DNA of 64,000 nt from Carex sylvatica (taxonomy: Eukaryota; Streptophyta; Magnoliopsida; Poales; Cyperaceae). Both the position numbers and the translations under genes were made by a program. This document shows positions 47,855 through 57,989 of this stretch, piece after piece (position 1 is the first letter of the stretch; each line of letters starts with the position of its first letter). The notes beneath the pieces are model-generated. The model searched no databases. It saw only the letters and a program-made list of their open reading frames with translations, and had not been told where the DNA came from. The stretch spans positions 434,001 through 498,000 of the forward strand of contig CAXKVR010000034.1 of the NCBI GenBank assembly GCA_964058845.1. Reading direction: 5' to 3'.

Positions 47855-48095
47855 GGGGGGGGGTGCTTTTTTCCCTTTGGAGCTAACGGTAGATGGAGTG
47901 GGCCACAAGAGCAATACAAGATGAAGTATGGTAGATATAATATTAGGTGTGTTTAGAGACATTTTTCTGAATTATTGGTTTTTTTTGTTTTTGTTTTTTT
48001 AGGGCGGTATGGGTATTGGTACGTTGGAGGTACAGTACTGATACTAGGTTGTATTTTTATCCTGATAGCTACTATCCAGTTTAAAAAAAAAAAAA
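47105..48095 (+). mobile_element. 5'-truncated LINE (3' end of ORF2 plus 3' UTR and poly(A))
   Basis: It is bounded by 17-bp direct repeats matching at 15 positions (47088-47104, 48096-48112, starting AATTCTCAT) and ends in ~14 A (48083-48097). It contains the decayed C-terminal part of a LINE reverse transcriptase protein. Between ORF and tail lie a GT run and a G run of about 28 (from about 47837), which are prone to sequencing error. Confidence 0.75.
47125..47809 (+). pseudogene. LINE ORF2 C-terminal remnant (zf-RVT region)
   Basis: The frame encodes the end of a plant non-LTR reverse transcriptase, after the polymerase domain. It has a WHWNSTHEYSAKSFYDM-like stretch, FVWKLKIPQTVRVFAF, then the zinc-binding zf-RVT pattern C-x2-C (CAIC) ... 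H-LFFQC and a WRSFFFARCWHIWRNRN tail. Stop codons interrupt it near 47222 and 47327, before the long open part starting at 47360. No polymerase motifs remain. It is clearly non-functional. Confidence 0.85.
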
Positions 48096-48112
48096 AATTC
48101 TCATTCAAGTTT

Positions 48113-48850
48113 CTCTGTTAGAAACCTACAACAGTTACTAATTTTTTTTATTAAACAAACAAAAATAAGATGAGAAAAAAAATTAAATTTATTTCTCCTC
48201 ATTAATTATTTAAACACAAAAATATTAAATATGTAAATTTTTTTTTTTTCTATTCTATTCATTCCTTTTAATATTTCACCTCCCCTCCCCTCCTTTCCCC
48301 TTTTTTCTTACAACTAAGTTGAGGAACGAGCTAAGCTAGCTTGAGTCGAGCTATGCAAACTTTGAACTTTAATCATTAAGTAGGTTTTATTAAGTAGGTT
48401 ATGCAAACCTTGAACTAATCTAGAGCAAACAGGTTTTAATTGATGATTATAAGTTAAGGGCGATAGTCGGATTTTATTGAATTGTTTCTAACGAATCAGA
48501 ACAGTCTATCTCAGATGAAACGCTCCAAATCAGACCTCGACATGTTAGGTATTAAATTGTACGATAAATATAAGATTGATTGGAACCGTCAAATTTGTAA
48601 CGAACGATCCAAATTTATCTCAGCGATCCGATGAAATCTGGAGAGGAAACCAGCGACCAGCCCAAGTACCAGTGGAAATTGTCTCACATCACTACATCAG
48701 TACGTAAGCCCAGTTTGATAACATTTTATTACCTCAGGTCCAAATGAAAAATAAAAATCATTAAGCCCAAGTACCCCGTGATTTTTATTTTTACCCAAAA
48801 AAATAATTTAATATAAATAACCACGGTTTAGCAAGATTTTTATTTTTGCC
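48113..48850. other. Intergenic DNA, nothing recognised
   Basis: No supported gene or bounded repeat. Confidence 0.3.
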
Positions 48851-49064
48851 CAAACCATACAGAATATATACGGTCCGGAATTAAAATTCCAAACTGTATA
48901 GAATATTTACGGTCCGGTTTTTTTATTTTTTATTTTTTTATTTTAAGAAATAGTATGTTTGGAATTTAGTTTAGTTTGTGTTTGGAGATTATGTTGTTCA
49001 GTTTGTTTGGAATTTAGATTAGTTTGAATTGTTAAGTTCGAATTTTGTATGAATTGTTAAGTTA

Positions 49065-49650
49065 GAGTGCTTCTGAGTCCAACTTTACACCTCTGGTTAA
49101 TATAGCAGGACATTTTCAAAAATCATGAAAATTGACCGACATGCAGTTTTGATATCGTAGAATAAGACTGTGAAGTTTCATATAAAATCTCGAAACAGAT
49201 CGTGAGATATCATCTCTCAAAAATTCCCCGAACTGCTGAAGGAGTGCTTCTGAGTCCAACTTTGCACCTCTGGTTAACATAGTAAGACATCTTCAAAAAT
49301 CATGAAAATTGATCGACATGTAGTCTTAACATCGTAAAACAAGTTTGTGAAGTTTTATACAAAATCTCAAAACAGATCGTGAGATATCATCTCTCAAAAA
49401 TTGCCCGAACTGCTAAAGGAGTGCTTCTGAGTCCAACTTCGCACGTATCGTTAACATAGTAAGACATCTTCAAAAATTATGAAAATTGATGGACATGCAG
49501 TCTTGACATCGTAGAACAAGACTGTGAAGTTTCATACAAAATCTCAAAACAGATAGTAAGATCTCATCTCTCAAAAAATTTTCGAACTGCTGAAAGAGTG
49601 CTTCTGAGCCCAACGTTGCACCTCTAGTTAACATAGTAAGACATTGTAGA
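49065..49650. repeat. 177-bp tandem repeat, 3.3 copies
   Basis: Units start with gagtgcttctgag at 49065, 49242, 49419 and 49596, an exact 177-bp period with a few percent divergence; the last copy is partial. The unit length is a multiple of three, but no frame is open through all copies. It lies downstream of the transposase remnant inside the MULE region. Confidence 0.9.
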
Positions 49651-49933
49651 ACAGTTGTTTTTCTTGTCCTCGTTCTTTTCTCAATTGTTACTGTCCATCC
49701 TTCTCGTCTACAATTTAATTAAAATAATAATAATTAAAAAAAACTACAACATAATAAAATACAAATAAAGTTCATACAAATCTAATTAAATAAGTTCATA
49801 CAAATCTCAAAATAAAACTGTGAGATGTCAACACATACAAATAAAGTTCATACAAACCTCAAAATGAGAATTGTTCACAAAATAAAGTTAATCTAATTAA
49901 ATAAGTTCTCAACACATAGAAATAGATCGCAAG

Positions 49934-50164
49934 TTAATTTCTACGACTCAGCCTTAAATGCAATCCCAACAACTGACCAGATCCCCATGATGATGTGCTC
50001 TTTTTAGCTGGTTGCACTGCTGCTTCTTGCTGGTGTGCTGTACCAGATGGTCCTACGCCAGATGTGCTCCTTCTAGCTGGTTGCACTGCTTCTTCCTGAT
50101 GGTGTGCTGTACCAGATGGTCTTACGCCAGATGTGCTCCTCCTTCCAGCCTGAGATGTGCTCAT
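49934..50164 (-). pseudogene. C-terminal repeat part of the MULE protein remnant
   Basis: A 76-codon frame starts at an ATG at 50164. It consists of a 23-residue unit (RRSTSGVRPSGTAHHQEEAV type) repeated about 2.5 times, from a 69-bp DNA repeat (gatgtgctc at 49992, 50061, 50130). Such low-complexity tails occur at the C termini of plant MULE transposases. It is separated from the N-terminal part by stop codons, and the catalytic core is missing in between. Confidence 0.5.
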
Positions 50165-50313
50165 TCTTCACTGGGTAGTACCTGAAGGCCCTTGCATCCC
50201 AACCGCCTCTACTCCTACCAGTACTTCTCCCATTGCCTCTCTAAACATCATACTGGAACCTTCTATGAATAATGGACATAGTTTCATCCTACGTTTGAAC
50301 TACTGGAACATAT

Positions 50314-51690
50314 TCATTTGGGCCCGTGCCTCGAGCCGGGATTCTTATCACATATCCCGATAAGCAATAGTTTCATAAAATTGTACGACTCTTCCCAACT
50401 CCCAAATTGCCGGGCTATTGCAATCTCACGACCTCTCCAAAGTTTGTTGTACTTCAGGGTTATACTGCCAAACCTAACCCTCACGCAGTGTGCCACACTC
50501 CGGATGCTTATAGTGGGGTCTTTCTTAATGCTAGTCTCAATGATATATGCGATGATTGATGCCGTGATTTGTGCATGGTCGGTCCTGGTGTACTCAGACG
50601 TGCATATATGAGGTGTGTCTTGCTCAGTTATCATCCATGTATCTCCATGATTTGTTGTTCTTGCCTTCAGTTTGAAACGACAACCCAGAGTGCTGCATCT
50701 AATTTTCAGCCGAGATATATCACTTCTCTTTGTATATGTCTCATTGTTCTTGTCAACATGGTACTCTCTGATTTTTTTCGTCAGTTGCTTTTTATTTGTG
50801 AAGTATTGGCCTTTTGCGAGCTCACTCTTGTATTCAATCCGATGACTATAGTAAGAAACATCGGCTTCTCGAAAAGCAGATGTGTTATTGAAGTTTACGA
50901 ACGGGTGAGTCTCAGAACGGCCACTTAACGACATATTCTCTCTATTTTGCCTCACAGTGGGCTGTGTGTATTCTTCTTCATCTTCTTCATCTCCTTCATC
51001 ATCAATGTCCCAGTCTCATTCCCCCCATTCATCCCCAGTTTGCAGATTCTCCTCTGGTACCTCGTTGATAAATTCAAATTCCGACTCGTTTGGATCTTCC
51101 TGTACTGGTGGTGGTCTGGGGTGAGGATTTGGTTCAGGCTCAGGTAAGAATGAAGGACCTCCATACACGAATATAGGTGGGATAAAATGTGGAGATTGTA
51201 CTCGAGGTGGGATATAAGGTGGAGATTGGGGTGAATTACTGTATATTTCTGGTTCTGGTTTTGGTTCTGGTTCTGGTACTGAAATTGGGATAAAAGGAGT
51301 GTGTGGTTCATAATTTGGTTGATAATTTTCTACAACCGAATTTTGGCCTGAACTTTCAGGCTCTGACTCTCCGCGAATTCTGCATGCAAGAGCTTCTAAT
51401 AATGATTCGTCGGAGCTCAAAACTTGCGCGATCAGGCCTCTCAACGCCCCGTCATCTCCCAATGCAATTCTGACATACTTTTCTGCCTGGACCATTCGGG
51501 CCATTATTTTTAATTTCCAGCGATTCCTATTGTAGCCCCTCACTTCATAAATAAGCGATTGCAATTGCTCATATGAGAAATTTTTGTCAACCCAGTACGT
51601 ATTTACTGGAGGTTTGGAGTAACGTACCTCATTCTGGTCAAAAATAAATTTTTCTCCAAAATGTACTGAAATTTCAATAGGCATGGCCAA
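50314..51690 (-). pseudogene. MuDR-type transposase N-terminal region, interrupted by one in-frame TGA
   Basis: Reading from 51690, a 224-codon frame ends at TGA (51018-51016) and the same frame continues for more than 230 codons to 50314. The first part has the PB1-like/unknown N-terminal domain common in plant MULE proteins (VDKNFSYEQLQSLIYEV), then a P/E-rich linker. After the stop comes an acidic stretch and the MuDR DNA-binding domain: KGQYFTNKKQLTKKIREYHV, C-x5-C (CSTLGC), and a W...H-x-C (PHIC) zinc motif. It ends with WRGREIAIARQFGSWEESYN and NPGS, just before the DDE catalytic domain should begin. The DDE core is absent, so no active transposase can be made. Confidence 0.8.
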
Positions 51691-52116
51691 TAAACTACAT
51701 TGAAATATTTTGTCAGTTTAATGATTTCAATTGTGAACAGATGTGAATAGTAGTGAATAGTAGTATATGAACAGTAATGAACAATAAATACGTACACAAA
51801 TAATAAATACGTATATAAATGGTACATGAACAGTAATGAACAGTAACTTATATTTATTCTCCTTCTCGTCTCTTCCTCTTCCTCTTTCTCTTCTTCCTCA
51901 CCCAGATCCTATAGTTATAGTGCAAAAAACGCTTAAAAAAAAAAAACCCGAATTATAAATATTCTATACGGTTCATCTCGGAACAGCTGGCTTTTCTGTG
52001 TACACATCTCATAACAGATCAACGGTTGGATTTAAAATTTCAGGAATTTCAGAGTTACTGTTCACACATCTAGAATTTCAGCTGATTTGAATCCCCCAGC
52101 ATACTACATATTAATT

Positions 52117-52191
52117 AAACCCTGGACTGTAAATAATTCTACAGGCCCAAAATAGGAACACTATCTCTAGCCCAGATATTACCTATATAAA
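52117..52191 (+). promoter_or_regulatory. eS10 promoter: telo-box-like motif, two site II elements, TATA box
   Basis: AAACCCT (52117-52123), GGCCCA (52144-52149) and AGCCCA (52169-52174) are telo-box-like and site II (TGGGCY) motifs in the arrangement typical of plant ribosomal protein genes. TATATAAA (52184-52191) follows, 106 bp before the start codon. Site II/telo-box pairs are known to bind TCP-type factors and couple expression to cell growth. Confidence 0.75.
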
Positions 52192-52296
52192 GCTGATTCT
52201 ACAATTGCTCGACCTGTAGGATTTTGTAAGAGGTGCCTCCATCTTCCCAAGTGAACTCGCGGCGCATCTCCTCTCCTCTCCTCTCCTCTTTCAACC

Positions 52297-55200
52297 ATGG
52301 TAAACCTCTGGGCTTCTCTTATTCTCTTGATTTTTTCCGTTTTAACCATCGATATTTGTCTAATTGTTTTTTTTTTCTTTTATCTAATTTCTCTATTTTA
52401 GATCATTTCCAAAAAGAATCGGCAATTGATTTGCAAGTACCTCTTCAACGGTATTCCTCTCTCTTTTGTCGATTTTTATTAATATCTAGTCTAATAAGGT
52501 GTCTCTCATTAGTCAAGATTTACTGATGTTGTAAATAGGCGTTATAATTCAATCACAGGCCTGATTTTTCTTCGTCTGTCGTTATTGTCTTCTCATCTGT
52601 TAGACGTTGATGATATTTTCCTTTTAACGTTTATAGAAAAGAGGACGAAGGGTAGGGATAAAACGAATAGTATTGCCATAAAACCACACAAAGTGAAATT
52701 GCATAAATTGTAATTTGGTTACAAGATATAAAATTCTTTTCCAGAACAAAACCTTTCAGAAGTGCAGTGCCATGTGATTGGTCTGTTGATTTCTCAGATG
52801 GTTGTGCATGAGATATTTTATAATCAATGTAACTAGGTCAGTAACACGTGAGTATTACATGCTCATGTAGATTGTTTTATATTTAATATTATTGATTATC
52901 TTTGTAGAAGGGGTGCTCTATGCAAAAAAAGATTACAACCTGGCGAAGCATCCCCAAGTTGATGTGCCGAATCTAGAGGTGATCAAGCTGATGCAGAGCT
53001 TCAAGTCCAAGGAGTACGTCAGAGAAACCTTTGCATGGCAATACTGCTACTGGTACCTCACCAATGACGGCATTGAGTTCCTTCGTACCTACCTGAACCT
53101 CCCGTCTGAGATTGTTCCGGCAACTCTTAAGAAGTCTGCCAAGCCACCATCCCGCCCCTTCGGCTCTGGCCAAACTGGTGACCGCCCAAGGTAATATATT
53201 TTTTGAAAAAAGGTAAATAATGCCCGTTTCATTGACTGAAACATTTAATTACAACATGTTAAAGAAAAAAATAAAAACAAACAATACTCCCTCTATACTA
53301 GATTTCTCTATTTGCGCCTAACTTCTATGCCAAAACACCAAAATCTTATCCAATCTTTTCGTCTATGCAGGAAAGAACTCACCACTAACCATAGTATATC
53401 TAATATCTATCATTTCTAGCTCACCTCTAATTACAGTATATCTATTTCATCTTCGCAACAACAAAAAGTAAAACTCAGAAAAAATTGCCTCTCAATTTTT
53501 TGGCACCAGTGTTACGTTTATCTTCATAGGCATCAACCTCTCATTCTCTTCTCTCTCGGGGCCTTTTTTTGGTACCCGTTTGAAATGGACAATTCTCTTC
53601 TCTCTACTAAGTGTCACTGGGTGCAGCTCTCTGGAACCAGATTCGGTTTTCTTGAACTTAGTTCTAGTAACCTGACTTAGCCAAGAACCCTGGTCCACCG
53701 GGGTTACTGATACTAGAGTTTCTTTACTAACATTCCCATCAACCCTCTTAGCAAGGGCAATGTCAGAATCAGCTTGGGTTTGAGAAGGGGTCAATAAAAC
53801 TGATGTTTGTAGAGGAGTAGGCTTCAGATTTTGTGTTGCAATCACCTGAGAAACTGTTCGGCCGTCCTTACTCGTACCTTTACCAACAGATTTTTCGGAA
53901 GTGCAAGTCTCAATAGTTTTGGTTGGGGAATCTATTGGATGCACATCAGATTGTTGTTTATCTACCTCAATAACCAATTGATCATCACGTGGATCATTCC
54001 CTATGGTCATTGCATCATCTGTGCAGATTGTACTTCTCCCTTTCCCAATCCCATTATCATTATCATATCCTTTTTTAGATGGCTGGAAATCTGGTTTTGG
54101 CCCTTGTTCAATCTCTGCTAAATGAATCTGAATTCTATGAAATTGAGAATTGATACCTGCTATGTCTATCTCCATTGCATCTCTTCTCTTTTTCAGTAAC
54201 ACTAACTCATGCTTTATAGTTGTTAACTCTGCTTCCAACCTCTTGATTGATACCGTAACCAATATCTTGTACGAATCCGGTATGGACTGCTGGCTTGTCC
54301 AAGATTCAGTTTGATGATACTTCATCTGTGCTGGTTGAGGGGAGACTGATATGTGTGCAGTCATCGATCCACACTCCAGTGAGCTGTGACCGAATCGATT
54401 ACACACAAAGCAAAGGGTCTCGTTACGGCACTGATTGGCAATGTGACATGGAGCTCCACACTTAAAGTACAGCGGTCGAGACGGAGAAGAAGATGCCTTG
54501 AGTTGTGCAAGTTTTAAGCTAACAAGATCGGATCTGCTGAGTTGATTTGGATCATCTTTTTTATGCCAATTTTTGCCTTGCATCGGTATTGCTTTGTTCT
54601 CAGACTGCAGCGGTATTAGTAAGTCTTGTTTGTATGCCTCAGAGCTTGAGCTGTGACCTAGCCCAAGGATCGACGCCATGGCTGATGTCAAAGCTTCAAA
54701 GAAGGCCTGGAAGACTTGATCCAGCTCAGCGAGAGGCCCGGATGGAGTTGTCAAGAGGGAATACGAACATTGCTTCGGAATTGCCTCCAAAGCTTCACTC
54801 CGCGAGAGGCCCAGCTCTCTTGCAATTGCCATTGATTCACTATTGTCACTGATTTTTTTTAATTTTTATGGAATTTTCGCTATTTTCGTTCAATCGCCTA
54901 AAAATTGCCTAAAAAGCGCTCATTCTCTCCCCCCTCTATACTCAACTTTGCTAGAGAGATCCGATCTTCATCGCCCAAGGTAATATATAACTGTAATATA
55001 TTATTTATAGATCCGTAATTATGCTCTTTGTGATGGAAATTATGGAAAATGTTTCCTGTATCTTCTGAAACTAGATGTACATTTTATATATTCAAGTGGT
55101 GTGATGGGAGGGATATGCATGCTATGTGTGCATGTTTAATAGCTTTATATAGGCTGTATTTCATTTGCTTTGTGTTGTCGGAGATGCTGGATTCTTTAGT

Positions 55201-55888
55201 TTAACAAGGCTTAAGGATAGTGTTTGATTTTGTTTGGGGTCCACTCTTGGTTAGTGTTTGTTCGTGAATTATGAAATGCTTCTAGATGTTTATTTTTGCA
55301 AAAGAAAACTAAAACTAAATAGGAGATAATTGACACCATTGTGCATTGGTTATATCCAGAATGATAGCCGAGTAGGATTGAGCATTACTGTTCTTTTGAC
55401 TGTTCCGTTTTGCTAATACTCAATGGGGATAGATCTTAGTTATAAATTTTGACTGTTCCTTTTTGCTAATACTCAATGGGGATAGATCTTAGTTATAAAT
55501 TTTGATTGTGATGTGTTATATCTTGTGCAGAGGCCCACGCTTTGAGGGAGATAGGCCCAGGTTTGGTGATAGGGAAGGTTACCGTGGTGCCCCACGTGGT
55601 GGGCCACTTGGTGAGTTTGGCGGTGAGAAGGGCGGTGCTCCTCCGGAGTTCCAGCCTTCTTTCAGGGTAAGTTTAACAATTGCAAATATTTATGTTGAAT
55701 ATTTAATTTTGCAAATATTTATGTTGAATATTTAATTTTGCAATTATTATATTGTATTTCTTTGCTATAATATTGACCATGTTTCATGATGGGGTTGGTT
55801 AATTGTGTAGGGCTCTGGTGGTAGGCCTGGCTTTGGCCGTGGCGGAGGCGGTTTTGGCGGTGATCCTTGTGCTTCCTCCATGGAGTAG
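52297..55888 (+). CDS. RPS10: Cytosolic ribosomal protein eS10 (5 exons, 182 aa)
   Basis: A component of the small (40S) ribosomal subunit, near the mRNA entry/beak side. Exons: 52297-52299 (the ATG alone), 52402-52450, 52908-53190, 55531-55666, 55811-55888; 549 nt, all phases consistent. The N-terminal plectin/S10 domain reads [15 protein letters not shown], then [41 protein letters not shown] and [16 protein letters not shown]. The G/R/P-rich tail ([19 protein letters not shown]) and C-terminal GRGGGGFGG match plant eS10. Length fits (177-184 aa). An ATG-only first coding exon is expected in plant copies. Intron 3 (53191-55530) has been enlarged by a LINE inserted exactly at its 5' splice site, which duplicated the exon-3/donor junction. 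The reading frame is intact, so the gene is probably functional. Confidence 0.96.
53183..53199 (+). repeat. Target site duplication, copy 1 (contains the real intron-3 splice donor)
   Basis: CGCCCAAGGTAATATAT; the exon ends after CGCCCAAG and the intron starts GTAATA. The identical 17 bp recurs at 54972-54988. Confidence 0.9.
53200..54971 (-). mobile_element. 1.77-kb LINE derivative with ORF1 only, inside eS10 intron 3
   Basis: It is flanked by the 17-bp duplication at 53183-53199 and 54972-54988. In its own (minus) orientation it has a ~140-bp 5' leader (54971-54833), one long ORF (54832-53492), a ~290-nt 3' UTR with 'caatgaaacgggca' and an A-rich end (A7 at 53206-53200). These are features of non-LTR retrotransposition. 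No endonuclease/reverse transcriptase (ORF2) is present and there is no sign of a second ORF. It is therefore either an internally deleted LINE or an ORF1-only non-autonomous family. It lies antisense to the host gene. Confidence 0.85.
53492..54832 (-). CDS. LINE ORF1-like nucleic-acid-binding protein (446 aa, intact)
   Basis: An open frame of 446 codons from ATG at 54832. Residues 122-135 form a degenerate zinc knuckle (first Cys replaced by Tyr; C125, H130, C135 kept). Residues 141-154 are a canonical C-x2-C-x4-H-x4-C knuckle (C141, C144, H149, C154). Residues ~193-242 ([20 protein letters not shown]...) have heptad spacing and should form a coiled coil. The rest is S/T/K-rich. Zinc knuckles plus a coiled coil suit a gag/ORF1 RNA-binding protein. 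The DUF4283 (RRM-like) domain common at the start of plant LINE ORF1s is not recognisable. Absence of stop codons over 1.3 kb suggests recent insertion. Whether it is expressed is unknown. Confidence 0.7.
   Translation of the reverse strand: MAIARELGLSRSEALEAIPKQCSYSLLTTPSGPLAELDQVFQAFFEALTSAMASILGLGHSSSSEAYKQDLLIPLQSENKAIPMQGKNWHKKDDPNQLSRSDLVSLKLAQLKASSSPSRPLYFKCGAPCHIANQCRNETLCFVCNRFGHSSLECGSMTAHISVSPQPAQMKYHQTESWTSQQSIPDSYKILVTVSIKRLEAELTTIKHELVLLKKRRDAMEIDIAGINSQFHRIQIHLAEIEQGPKPDFQPSKKGYDNDNGIGKGRSTICTDDAMTIGNDPRDDQLVIEVDKQQSDVHPIDSPTKTIETCTSEKSVGKGTSKDGRTVSQVIATQNLKPTPLQTSVLLTPSQTQADSDIALAKRVDGNVSKETLVSVTPVDQGSWLSQVTRTKFKKTESGSRELHPVTLSREKRIVHFKRVPKKGPEREENERLMPMKINVTLVPKN
54972..54988 (+). 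repeat. Target site duplication, copy 2 (decoy splice donor)
   Basis: Identical to 53183-53199. It carries a second AAG|GTAATA donor, 1789 bp downstream of the functional one, now inside the intron. Confidence 0.9.
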
Positions 55889-57985
55889 ATTTTAGAGTGC
55901 CTTTGTGATGTTTTTATTCAATTTTTCTGTTCTCCATGTTAATAGAGTTTTGTTTGTTGTTTGTTTGGATGAATTTTAAGTTAATGGGAAAACTTTTTGT
56001 AGCATCTGTTTTCTTTTTCCCGTAGACATTGTTTACCGTTAGCTAAATATAGCTAGTAAGCATTTTGAGTTCATAATATTCTCTGGGTTGCTTGAACCCA
56101 TCTTTTTTTATGGGATGAGTAGTTGCAAAAGGTTTTCTACCCTATTGATTATTTGTCTTGTTGTTAATCAATATAAGTTCGAACGGATACTGTGATTTGT
56201 CAAACGGTACGCACAATAAACCCATGCTGACGTCATGCTTGGCAGACAATGGACAACCTTATGTAATGACTAAGGTTCTAAATGGTGAATCGTGTCATAA
56301 CGACTAAGGTTTTAAATGGCGATTATCTTGTCATTATGAAAAATGCTTAAAAAAAAACACCTATAAGAGAAGTTGTGGTACATAGTTTTTTCTTTAACTA
56401 ATTATTAATATTATCGAATTTTATATATTTTTTAATTATGTAAATAAAAAAAAAGTTACACGATGATATTTTTTAATTGTTCATTCTATGTAATATTACA
56501 AACTATAATTATGATTCTGTCAAATATAAAACAGCTTATATTTATGAAGTAATTCTCCCAATTAAATAGAAATTTCTAAAATCAGTTTTCAATTAAAATG
56601 AGCAATAATTTTATAAATAAATATTAGGCGAATAGTAATTAAAAAGAAGAACTAATATTTTTCGATATAGTAGAAGAGACTAAATCACAAATAGAAACAT
56701 AAACATATGATTTAGACTTGTAGGTAAGGAGAACCTAAATTAGGTAGTAAGAATAAATTAATTTCAATTTATTCCTTTAAAGTTCATGTAAATTCAAAAA
56801 AAATAAATCCATGTAACATAGAGGACATCTATTACTATCATAGCAGTCGTAGCTTAGTTTAAGCACTCAAATAACTTGAATATTATGTTTAATAAATTGT
56901 GTAGTTTCAAATTCTGACGTATAGATACGGTTCAAAAATCTTTCCCATTTCACTGTTTATTTAGGAATTAACAAAATTATTGTATATTGAAAAGACGTAT
57001 TGTACTGTTTTATCTGTGTCGCACAAGGTTCTAAATAGCGTTTATAGCGGTATAGTGGAGAGACAAAAAAAAAAAGCTTTAGCGAATAGTGGAGCTATAG
57101 CGAAAGCTATTATAAATAGCATTTTTTTTTATTTCAAAAATTATATTTTATATTTCTACTAATAGTAAAAATGTCTCATCAAGAAAAAAAATACCAAATT
57201 AATTAAGAAGTTATAATATTCATATTAAACCAATACAAAGTTCAAATTGTCATTCAAAATATGTGTTAATTCAAAAACTATCGATATATTTTATATTCAA
57301 AATATATTACCATATATTAATGCATGATACAAAATTTAATTGATATAGCGGTATAGCCCGCACATGTTCCATTGTATTGATATAGCTTGATAAAGTAAAA
57401 AAAATCAATCTGGACATTACGACCCATTAAAATTGTAAAATTATGTTTTCAGGAATTTTTTTTTTTTTTGCAAAATCATAACCCTATGTAACATAGCGGA
57501 CCGCTATTGCCGCTATGCGCTACGCGCTATAGCGGCCGTAGCTTGATTAGCACAGTTTTAATCCGTAGCTTAGCTTTCTGGGTCTAAAACTGCTATAACT
57601 AGCTATTCAGAAACTTGGTGTCGCATGACCATCGGAATCCCTGTGCAAACGAGAACTTCATTCTAAAATGGATTATACACTTATTGGCTATATGTTCCAT
57701 ATTCTTAACACGAGACAAATTTTTGTTCTGAAAACCTAATGTATTTCTCGTTCCCACTTGCGTTATTCTGTGGAATGGTTTCTGTTTTGTTCTGCATGGC
57801 AGCATGGGGCATAAATTGTAGGAAGGGATAATATAAGAGGAAAAGATAAAAATCCAGACTTGTACCCCTTTTTTATTAGCTAAACAAAGGATGTTTTATG
57901 AATTACTCTACTATTTTAGGCAACAGCTGTTAATAAAGTCCTACCTGTCTTAAATTACAGAAATTTTATAAATTACTCGATTTAG
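55889..57985. other. Downstream of eS10; dispersed 'ctatagcgg' repeats, no gene
   Basis: The 3' UTR is probably within the first ~200 bp. Two stretches, about 56262-56345 and 57020-57560, share 'aaggttctaaat(a/g)gcg' and are rich in tagcggtatag/gctatagcggccg motifs. They look like pieces of a non-autonomous DNA transposon, but I could not find paired ends. The remainder is AT-rich. Confidence 0.35.
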
Positions 57986-57989
57986 TGTT

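Larger units (their letters stand above)
48851..51985 (-). mobile_element. Defective Mutator-like (MULE) transposon, boundaries approximate
   Basis: It contains a MuDR-type transposase remnant on the minus strand (50314-51690 plus a 3' part at 49934-50164) and a 177-bp tandem repeat (49065-49650). Near the left edge is 'ctgtatagaatatttacgg' (48894-48912, with a second copy at 48855-48873); its inverted partner 'ataaatattctatacgg' lies at 51956-51971. These could be terminal or sub-terminal inverted repeats. I found no convincing target duplication, so the exact ends are uncertain. Confidence 0.55.

Noticed and set aside
49065..49650. CRISPR-like or centromeric array
   Set aside because: Plant nuclear DNA, contiguous 177-bp units without spacers, and only 3.3 copies; too small to call a centromeric satellite.
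50318..50928. Plus-strand ORFs opposite the MULE transposase
   Set aside because: Shadow frames of the minus-strand coding remnant.
53831..54852. Plus-strand ORFs inside eS10 intron 3
   Set aside because: Shadows of the LINE ORF1 on the other strand; no domains.
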